From assembly GCA_023443925.1 (NCBI GenBank), contig JAEZSL010000167.1:1-14949 (forward strand): DNA of 14,949 bases. The letters are read 5' to 3'. The notes beneath the pieces are model-generated. The model was not told the origin of the DNA. It saw nothing but the letters and a program-made list of their open reading frames with translations, and made no database searches. Made by a program: the position numbers and the translations under genes. This document shows, in pieces, positions 1 to 5,215 of the stretch (its first letter is position 1; each line of letters begins with the position of its first letter). The DNA is from Bacillota bacterium (GTDB taxonomy: Bacteria > Bacillota_A > Clostridia > Lachnospirales > Lachnospiraceae).

Positions 1-987
1 GGCAAGGAAGAGATTCTGAGCCTTTATATGGATATCCGGCATTTTCTTAATATTTATGAGATATACAGCGATAAATATATTACTTACACGGATTATAATG
101 ATCAGGGAGATTTCCGTCTTAAATTACTGTGTATGGACCCATCGGATAATTTAAATACCCGACTGGATAAAGGAAGAAGTGCGGTGTTTTTTTCTGCTAC
201 TCTTTTACCCATTCAATATTATAAGGAACAGTTAGGCGGCAGGGAAGGGGATTATGCAGTTTATGCGCCTTCACCCTTTCAACCAGAAAACCGCCTGCTC
301 ATGATCGGGAGTGACGTAAGCACCCGATACTCCAGGCGTAATCAGGAAGAATTCGAGAAAATTACAGAATATATCATTAAATTTACCGGTGCGAAAACAG
401 GTAATTACATGGTTTTCTTTCCCTCCTACCAGATGTTAAACCAGATTGCGGAATTGGCCCAGGATCGGATGGATGGATTGGTAATCCAGAAAAATAATAT
501 GACTGAGACAGAAAAAGAAGCCTTTCTTGAAGATTTTACGGAAGAACCGGATACAAGCAGAATCGGATTCTGTGTTATGGGCGGCATATTCAGTGAAGGA
601 ATTGATTTAAAGAATGACCGTTTAATCGGTGCGGTTATTGTTGGTACCGGTCTTCCTATGGTGGGGAACGAAAAAGAACTCTTCCGCAGTTATTATGATA
701 ACCGGAACGGAAGAGGCTTTGATTATGCTTATTTATATCAGGGAATGAACAAAGTACTGCAATCGGCCGGAAGGGTCATACGAACCATGGAAGATAAAGG
801 AGCTATATTACTGCTGGATGAAAGGTTCCGCCAGCAGCAGTATACGAATCTATTTCCCAGGGAATGGTATCCCAATGTTGCAGTTAACGTTAAAACCATG
901 GAATCCAAGCTTGTGAACTTCTGGGAGAACCGTAATAATCCGGATTTAACTGAATATACCGGAACGGAAGCGGATTATGGTTTATAA
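1..987 (+). CDS. XPD/DinG-type ATP-dependent DNA helicase, C-terminal part (5' end outside window)
   Basis: The reading frame is open from base 1, so the gene starts upstream; 328 residues are visible before TAA at 985-987. What is seen is the second RecA-like lobe of a superfamily 2 helicase. It shows FSATL (motif III), GGIFSEGIDL (motif V, about residues 193-202) and QSAGRVIR (motif VI, about residue 255), whose arginines would act as the ATP finger. This pattern, with a RFRQQQY stretch shortly after, is typical of the HELICc2 domain of XPD/Rad3/DinG proteins, which unwind DNA 5'->3' and often carry an Fe-S cluster. The Walker A, DEAH and any Fe-S cysteines would lie upstream, so the subfamily (DinG, YoaA-like or another clostridial DEAD_2 helicase) cannot be settled here. 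The first internal ATG, at 28, is not the start because the frame continues upstream with a helicase-like sequence. The gene converges on the VanZ-like gene with only 20 bases between stop codons. Confidence 0.9.
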   Translation, partial: GKEEILSLYMDIRHFLNIYEIYSDKYITYTDYNDQGDFRLKLLCMDPSDNLNTRLDKGRSAVFFSATLLPIQYYKEQLGGREGDYAVYAPSPFQPENRLLMIGSDVSTRYSRRNQEEFEKITEYIIKFTGAKTGNYMVFFPSYQMLNQIAELAQDRMDGLVIQKNNMTETEKEAFLEDFTEEPDTSRIGFCVMGGIFSEGIDLKNDRLIGAVIVGTGLPMVGNEKELFRSYYDNRNGRGFDYAYLYQGMNKVLQSAGRVIRTMEDKGAILLLDERFRQQQYTNLFPREWYPNVAVNVKTMESKLVNFWENRNNPDLTEYTGTEADYGL

Positions 988-1007
988 GTTCATAATTAAA
1001 ATGTAAA

Positions 1008-1886
1008 TTAAAAATGCAGGGAATTGCTGCTGAAAGAATAGTAATGCCTTTCATACAGAAAATCCTCATCCGTAAATATACGGTATATCCGGTTAAGGGT
1101 ATGATATAGGAGCGCACCTATAAAACCGCCAAGAAGCCCTAATATTATATCATCCACATCCACTCTTCCCAAGTGAAATATCTGCTGCAGCAATTCCACC
1201 AAAGCCGGCAGGACAAGGAGGGCCAGCAGCCGGATTAATCGGCCTTTGTATCGAAGCAGCAGTATGGCATAAAAACCGTAAGGCAGAAACAGCAGGATTC
1301 CCTGAAGAAAATAAGGAAGTGCCACTCCGAATTTAATATAACCGTTTAAATAATCCTCAATTAATGTGGCAATTGTTAAAAAGGGAATAAAATTAGCCGT
1401 TTTGGCACCGGTATAGGTACGGACAAAGCCAATATTATTAAGGAATAAAAGGATAACCAGCAGGAATATATAAAATAGGATAAAAACCAGATTAATATTG
1501 CGGTAAAATGCCTTAAAATCACTATACTTAGAGGAACGGTCGGTTAAATTGCGGATTATACAGTAAAGCAATGGAATACACCAGTTCAGAATAACAAACA
1601 AAATTAATTCAGGTTTAAAAGGAAGCAGGGAATCCTTATTACTAAAATAAGAAAGCATAATGATAACGGTGCATATGAATATATTAAGCAAGGAATAACT
1701 AAAGCACGAGTCATAACTCAGGGTCTGCTCCAGAAATATATGAGAGAATAGGAGACAAACTAAGGCGGCGATACAAAAGTTAAGAATTACCGTGCCGGAG
1801 AAGTAATAGACGCCAAATTGGGCTAAAACGGTCAATATACTGAATAAAATAATAAATGTTGCATTACTTATGGAACTCCTTTGCAT
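1008..1886 (-). CDS. VanZ-like family membrane protein
   Basis: A 292-residue, very hydrophobic protein with about seven predicted membrane segments. The C-terminal half carries the VanZ signature: NFIPF near residue 165, then FLPYGFY, then ELLQQIFHLGR, then DVDDIILGLLGGFIGALLY. These conserved E, Q, R and D residues in this order define the family. VanZ of the vancomycin cluster confers low-level teicoplanin resistance, and many chromosomal homologues have unknown roles in the envelope. The N-terminal 150 residues (four or so TM segments) are an extension I do not recognise. The start is ATG at 1886 (minus strand), preceded by GAAGGTG five bases upstream. It lies 83 bases downstream of the lipid kinase gene on the same strand, so it probably shares that gene's promoter at 2942-2970. 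A TATAAT hexamer (1944-1949, minus) in the gap lacks a good -35. I infer an envelope role but no specific substrate. Confidence 0.85.
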   Translation of the reverse strand: MQRSSISNATFIILFSILTVLAQFGVYYFSGTVILNFCIAALVCLLFSHIFLEQTLSYDSCFSYSLLNIFICTVIIMLSYFSNKDSLLPFKPELILFVILNWCIPLLYCIIRNLTDRSSKYSDFKAFYRNINLVFILFYIFLLVILLFLNNIGFVRTYTGAKTANFIPFLTIATLIEDYLNGYIKFGVALPYFLQGILLFLPYGFYAILLLRYKGRLIRLLALLVLPALVELLQQIFHLGRVDVDDIILGLLGGFIGALLYHTLNRIYRIFTDEDFLYERHYYSFSSNSLHF

Positions 1887-1969
1887 AATAGCACCTTCTT
1901 TCTTATAGTAAAAAGTTTATTTAAAGCCTCACCAACTTTTCATATTATAGGGTTCTAATATTATCCGGT

Positions 1970-2893
1970 CTATCTGACAATTCGAAGCAGTCCTGAGAGG
2001 CAGGATACCTCCAGCTTTTTAAACTTGCCCGGGCATTCTCCGTCCCCATGTACCCAGGCTGGATTATCGGCTTCTATATTAAGGGTACGACAGTTAAAAG
2101 TCTCAACACCTTTAAAATGCACATGTTTACCAAACAACAGAAATGGAAGTACGGTAAGTATCCGCAGCCTGGATACTCCATGGACGACACATACGGATAA
2201 TTGTCCGTCATATGGGTCGGCAGCCGGAGAAATCTGCATACCGCCCCCCTCATATTTATGAATCATACTGGTAATCAAAAGAATTTTTTTACAGTTAAGA
2301 GTTCTGCCCTTGTCCGGAATAATTGACCCATTTATAAATTTGCAGGAAAAAAGCTGTTTTAAAGCAATTAGGATGTAGGTTAGTTTACCGGCACCCAATC
2401 GGTTTAGTACCATTTTTAATCTGGAACGGAAGGTTTCTTCACAAATGGCAGCATCAAATCCCATACCGGAACTTACCGCAAAATATCGTCTGAAATCCGT
2501 CTCCAGGTCTTTCATCTCACCAATATCTACATATTGAAAACGGGTAGGTGTAAGAATATTTTCAAGACACACCAGCGGATCTTTCGGTAATTTTAAGCTT
2601 CTGGCCAGATCATTGCTGGAACCGGAAGGTATATAACCTAGAATCACTTCATTAAAATCAGTAATACCGTTAATGACTTCATTCACCGTTCCATCGCCGC
2701 CTAGTGCAACAATATTCTTAATTCCCGGATAAGAGCCGCAGATCTCCTTAGCCAGTTCGGTAGCGTGGGATTGATATCTGGTTATATGAAAAGTATAAGA
2801 AACTTCTATTTTATCCAATTCATTTTTCACTGCATGCCATATTTGGATACCTTTTTCTGAGCGGGATTTCGGATTGATAATAAAGTGATACAT
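1970..2893 (-). CDS. diacylglycerol kinase family lipid kinase (YegS/DgkB type)
   Basis: A 307-residue soluble lipid kinase that probably transfers the ATP gamma-phosphate to a membrane lipid such as diacylglycerol, returning it to phosphatidic acid. Visible motifs are INPKSR (residues 6-11), ALGGDGTVNEVING (residues 63-76; GGDGT is the nucleotide-binding signature) and PSGSSNDLARSL (89-100, the second conserved glycine-rich loop). A DGE triplet near residue 285, in WVHGDGE, matches the conserved C-terminal acidic site. Length is normal for the family. The start is ATG at 2893 with AGGAG six bases upstream on the minus strand. The upstream promoter is strong (see 2942-2970). The gene is first in a unit with the VanZ-like gene. 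The exact lipid substrate cannot be read from sequence. In this family it may be diacylglycerol, undecaprenol or another prenol, so the DgkB assignment is only probable. Confidence 0.9.
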   Translation of the reverse strand: MYHFIINPKSRSEKGIQIWHAVKNELDKIEVSYTFHITRYQSHATELAKEICGSYPGIKNIVALGGDGTVNEVINGITDFNEVILGYIPSGSSNDLARSLKLPKDPLVCLENILTPTRFQYVDIGEMKDLETDFRRYFAVSSGMGFDAAICEETFRSRLKMVLNRLGAGKLTYILIALKQLFSCKFINGSIIPDKGRTLNCKKILLITSMIHKYEGGGMQISPAADPYDGQLSVCVVHGVSRLRILTVLPFLLFGKHVHFKGVETFNCRTLNIEADNPAWVHGDGECPGKFKKLEVSCLSGLLRIVR

Positions 2894-2941
2894 AAAATAC
2901 TCCTGTCTGATTGTTCTTTCCTTTTTTGTATATCTATGTAA

Positions 2942-2970
2942 ATTTTATATGAAATTAATGTTAAAGTCAA
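2942..2970 (-). promoter_or_regulatory. sigma-A-type promoter of the lipid kinase - VanZ unit
   Basis: On the minus strand TTGACT (bases 2970-2965) is followed after exactly 17 bases by TAAAAT (2947-2942). This is close to the consensus TTGACA-N17-TATAAT. Predicted transcription starts near 2935, leaving an untranslated leader of about 40 bases before the ATG at 2893. No other sensible promoter is seen for the two minus-strand genes. The prediction comes from sequence only. Confidence 0.65.
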
Positions 2971-2985
2971 TGAAAGGATAACAAA

Positions 2986-3180
2986 CTGCCACATAAACCG
3001 ACAAGGCCAATAGACTGGCAACATCAATAGACTGTTAAGGCGAACCAGCAAGGCTAATTAACTGTTAAGACAATCAAGTAAGGAATTAACCGTTAAGACA
3101 ACCCAGCTAGGCAGATAAGACGTTAAGACAACTTAGGTAAGGCAGATAAACTGATAAGACAAATCAACTAGGATTATAAA
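2986..3180. repeat. degenerate ~30-bp tandem repeat array between divergent promoters
   Basis: About six to seven imperfect units of roughly 30 bases. The clearest are 3032-3061, 3062-3089, 3090-3120, 3121-3150 and 3151-3180; a poorer unit is at 2986-3014 and a shortened one at 3015-3031. The core is GTTAAGACAA: near-copies begin at 3034, 3064, 3092, 3122 and 3153 (intervals 30, 28, 30, 31). Each unit continues with a variable stretch, AAGG or TAGG, and then ATAA. Stop codons in several frames argue against coding. The array fills the centre of the 421-base gap between the minus promoter (2942-2970) and the plus promoter (3254-3282). A relaxed copy (GTTATGACAA, 3203) lies further along. It could be a set of phased protein-binding sites or simply a decaying satellite; the sequence cannot decide. 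Confidence 0.75.
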
Positions 3181-3204
3181 CCGGTTCGGCAAACGGTAAT
3201 AAGT

Positions 3205-3233
3205 TATGACAAAATACAGTATGACCATATGAC
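3205..3233. promoter_or_regulatory. three TATGAC hexamers upstream of the LiaF-like promoter (possible operator)
   Basis: TATGAC occurs at 3205-3210, 3220-3225 and 3228-3233, just upstream of the predicted -35 at 3254. A second direct repeat, ACTTGT, occurs at 3241-3246 and 3252-3257, eleven bases apart, overlapping the -35. Direct repeats one helical turn apart beside a promoter are typical of response-regulator sites, but I do not recognise a specific binding family and the assignment is speculative. Confidence 0.25.
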
Positions 3234-3253
3234 AAATGTAACTTGTTTCTGAC

Positions 3254-3282
3254 TTGTCCATCCGGTAATATTAATATATAAA
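3254..3282 (+). promoter_or_regulatory. probable promoter of the LiaF-like / DUF4097 pair
   Basis: TTGTCC (3254-3259), 17 bases, then TATAAA (3277-3282); an overlapping TAAAAT at 3279-3284 is an alternative -10. Transcription would begin near 3290, giving a short leader before the ATG at 3315. The -35 matches consensus at four of six positions, which would suit an activated rather than a constitutive promoter. Confidence 0.45.
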
Positions 3283-3314
3283 ATCTAAAGTTAAAATTAA
3301 TGGGAGGTTTCGTT

Positions 3315-3995
3315 ATGAGAATAAAATCATCTAATCTATTATGGGGGCTGTTTTTCATTATTATCGGTATCGGTTTTGCTGGAAACGCCTTTCTCGGATG
3401 GAATTTTGAACTGTTTTTCCGCGGTTGGTGGACCTTATTTATTATAGTTCCCTGTGGAATCAGCCTGATTCAGAACGGGTTCCGTTTAAGCAACCTGGCA
3501 GGTTTATTAATCGGTGTTATGTTATTGATGTCCAGTCAGGGTATTATCAGCGGTAATGTAATCGGTAAGCTGATCGTTCCGTTTATCTTTGTATTAATCG
3601 GACTCAGCATGATATTTAAAAATCTTTTCCGGGGTGACCATGGACTACACATCGATGTAAGATACCAGGGTGGTAACTCGGAACATTCCGCCGTATTTTC
3701 CGGCAATAGCTATCATATCACCGGCGAAAAATTTATGGGAACTACGATTAATGCCATATTCGGCGGCGTTGATCTGGATTTAAGAAACGCTATTATTGAT
3801 GAGGATATCGTTATTAATGCAACTGCAGTTTTCGGTGGTATTGATATTAAGGTTCCTTCCAATGTAAGGGTTAAGGTATCCAATGTACCTATATTCGGCG
3901 GAGTCGATAACAAGGCTGATACATCGGCAGACCCCAATGCGCCGACAATATTTTTAAATTCGACATGCATGTTTGGAGGGATTGATATTAAATGA
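3315..3995 (+). CDS. LiaF-like four-TM membrane protein (LiaI/LiaF-type TM domain plus LiaF C-terminal domain)
   Basis: A 226-residue protein. Four hydrophobic segments lie at about residues 9-28, 35-54, 61-80 and 84-102. A soluble C-terminal beta domain follows, with FGG[VI]D repeated at 149-153, 173-177, 194-198 and 220-224. This layout (N-terminal TM bundle, C-terminal glycine-rich beta solenoid) is that of LiaF/VraT/YvqF proteins, which in Bacillales restrain a LiaS-type kinase until the wall is damaged. An in-frame ATG at 3300 is an unlikely start because the ribosome binding site GGGAGG (3302-3307) lies after it; ATG 3315 has ideal spacing. The stop overlaps the next gene's start (ATGA, 3992-3995), so the two are translationally coupled. 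No LiaR or LiaS gene is present in the window, so calling it a kinase inhibitor is inference. Confidence 0.8.
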   Translation: MRIKSSNLLWGLFFIIIGIGFAGNAFLGWNFELFFRGWWTLFIIVPCGISLIQNGFRLSNLAGLLIGVMLLMSSQGIISGNVIGKLIVPFIFVLIGLSMIFKNLFRGDHGLHIDVRYQGGNSEHSAVFSGNSYHITGEKFMGTTINAIFGGVDLDLRNAIIDEDIVINATAVFGGIDIKVPSNVRVKVSNVPIFGGVDNKADTSADPNAPTIFLNSTCMFGGIDIK

Positions 3996-4831
3996 GTGAA
4001 TTTCAAAAAATAATTAAATATGGTGCTATGGCATTTGCGGCTTTTTTGGCCTTCTCGATACTAACCGGTATCGTAACAGCCGTCCTTGCCATCGGTGGAT
4101 TTTTATCAAACAGTCCCGGTAAGGGAACTGCTGAAATTAATAAAAGCTTTGAGAATGTTAAAAGTCTTTCCATTGAGCATAGTGTTGGAACTTTAAACAT
4201 TAAACAGGGAAGCAGCAATAAGGTAGAAGTTGAAGCAGAAAACGTAAGTGAAGATATGGTTATTGACAAGAGCTTCAGCGGTGAATTAAGAGTAAAAAGC
4301 AAATTTAGTTTCTGGAATTTCTTTGACGGAAAAAGCGCAATGGGAAGTAAATCCGTTATTACCATATATTTACCGGAAAATTTTGCAGCAGATAAAGTAA
4401 GGTTAGATGCCGGAGCCGGTAATATATATATCGACGCTTTAAATACGGAGAAGCTGGATGTGAATGCCGGAGCCGGTAACATAAACGGCGGCAGAATCAG
4501 GGCGGATCAGGTTAAACTGGACGGCGGAGTTGGTGATATCACTTTTGAGGATGTAGAGTTCAGTGACACAGATATAGACAGCGGAGTCGGTAATGTTAAT
4601 ATTCAGGGTAATCTGTATGGCAAGAATAAGATAGACTGCGGAGTCGGCAACGTAACCCTTGACCTTTCGCAGAGTCCGGATGATTATGACCTTACGGTGG
4701 ATAAAGGCATGGGATCCATTCATATTAACGGTGAGAAATATTCGAGCTTAAACTGGAATAACCGGAAAGCCGATAATTCCCTTGATATAAATGGCGGAGT
4801 CGGTAATATCGATATTAATTTTAAAGAATAA
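3992..4831 (+). CDS. DUF4097-type beta-ladder protein with N-terminal membrane anchor (LiaG-like)
   Basis: A 279-residue protein. One hydrophobic segment at about residues 11-37 should anchor it with the rest outside the membrane. The outer part is a repetitive beta structure with glycine turns: GAGN at 141 and 160, GVGD at 179, GVGN at 198 and 217, GMGS at 239, GVGN at 269. The first five are spaced exactly 19 residues, as expected for rungs of a beta solenoid. This is the pattern of DUF4097 domains, found in LiaG and many Firmicute envelope proteins; no enzymatic residues are apparent. The start is ATG at 3992 with GGAGGG 11 bases upstream inside the previous gene, overlapping its stop by four bases. 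An intrinsic terminator follows at 4870. Its function is unknown. A scaffold or sensor role at the cell surface with the LiaF-like partner is the natural inference. Confidence 0.8.
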   Translation: MSEFQKIIKYGAMAFAAFLAFSILTGIVTAVLAIGGFLSNSPGKGTAEINKSFENVKSLSIEHSVGTLNIKQGSSNKVEVEAENVSEDMVIDKSFSGELRVKSKFSFWNFFDGKSAMGSKSVITIYLPENFAADKVRLDAGAGNIYIDALNTEKLDVNAGAGNINGGRIRADQVKLDGGVGDITFEDVEFSDTDIDSGVGNVNIQGNLYGKNKIDCGVGNVTLDLSQSPDDYDLTVDKGMGSIHINGEKYSSLNWNNRKADNSLDINGGVGNIDINFKE

Positions 4832-4869
4832 AATAGCAGGATTGGAAATTATCCCTAATATTCGCAGAG

Positions 4870-4915
4870 AAGAGTTTTAAGCAAACCATATATTGGCTGT
4901 TTAAAACTCTTTTTT
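4870..4915 (+). terminator. intrinsic terminator of the LiaF-like / DUF4097 operon
   Basis: An 11-bp perfect stem (4870-4880 pairs with 4901-4911) is followed by a T run at 4910-4915. The intervening 20 bases can extend the stem with weaker pairs (CCA with TGG). It lies 39 bases after the stop at 4831 and in the right orientation. The stem is A/T-rich, so efficiency may be moderate. The rest of the 331-base gap (4832-5162) holds the M16C promoter and leader; 4916-5014 shows nothing I recognise. Confidence 0.75.
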
Positions 4916-5014
4916 ATGATTTTATTCCAGGTTTCGAATACCGCATGGCATATATGGAAATAAATAATAAGATAGTAAGAACAGTTTTGGTTGAAATACG
5001 TTGTTATCTTTAAC

Positions 5015-5043
5015 ATGACAATTATGCCGGAATATGATATAAT
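5015..5043 (+). promoter_or_regulatory. extended -10 promoter of the M16C peptidase gene
   Basis: ATGACA (5015-5020), a 17-base spacer, then TATAAT (5038-5043), with TG at 5035-5036 making an extended -10 (TGnTATAAT). Transcription should start near 5050, giving a leader of about 110 bases. This is one of the best promoter matches in the window. Confidence 0.75.
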
Positions 5044-5080
5044 TACCAGATAGCTGATTTGGAATTATGCAGGAAACAAC

Positions 5081-5215
5081 ATGAATTTATATAAACAGGT
5101 TATCGGACTTTTGGAATTCTGGTACCCTGACGTTTATCAAAAAATCTTAAGGAGGATATGTTATGCCCAGAAATTTAAAGAGCAGCAGGGAATTAGGCGA
5201 GCTTTCCGCTTATGA
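5081..5215 (+). CDS. possible 44-residue leader ORF overlapping the M16C gene
   Basis: ATG at 5081 opens a 44-codon frame that runs through the peptidase ribosome binding site and ends at TGA 5213-5215, 53 bases inside the peptidase gene in another frame. It begins about 31 bases after the predicted transcription start and is preceded by AGGAAA six bases upstream, a weak but plausible ribosome binding site. The product starts MNLYKQVIGLLEFWYP and becomes basic at the end. I recognise no family. It could regulate the downstream start by coupling, or be chance: a frame of this length is not rare in AT-rich DNA. Conservation of the frame in relatives would decide. Confidence 0.2.
   Translation: MNLYKQVIGLLEFWYPDVYQKILRRICYAQKFKEQQGIRRAFRL

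Noticed and set aside
2827..3051. Minus-strand frame of about 74 codons across the lipid kinase start
   Set aside because: It overlaps the kinase gene and its promoter out of frame, lacks a ribosome binding site and would depend on the degenerate repeat region for its start.
2986..3180. CRISPR array
   Set aside because: Units are contiguous and degenerate with no invariant repeat separated by unique spacers, intervals vary from 28 to 31, and no cas gene is nearby.
3300..3314. ATG 3300 as start of the LiaF-like gene
   Set aside because: The ribosome binding site GGGAGG (3302-3307) would lie inside the coding region; ATG 3315 has correct spacing and begins a normal membrane protein.
3713..4482. 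Long antisense frames opposite the LiaF-like and DUF4097 genes
   Set aside because: They mirror the repetitive sense-strand codons, lack ribosome binding sites, and lie opposite genes with clear family motifs.
4939..5012. 22-codon frame starting ATG GCA near 4943 between the terminator and the M16C promoter
   Set aside because: It has no ribosome binding site, lies upstream of the predicted transcription start, and has no recognisable product.
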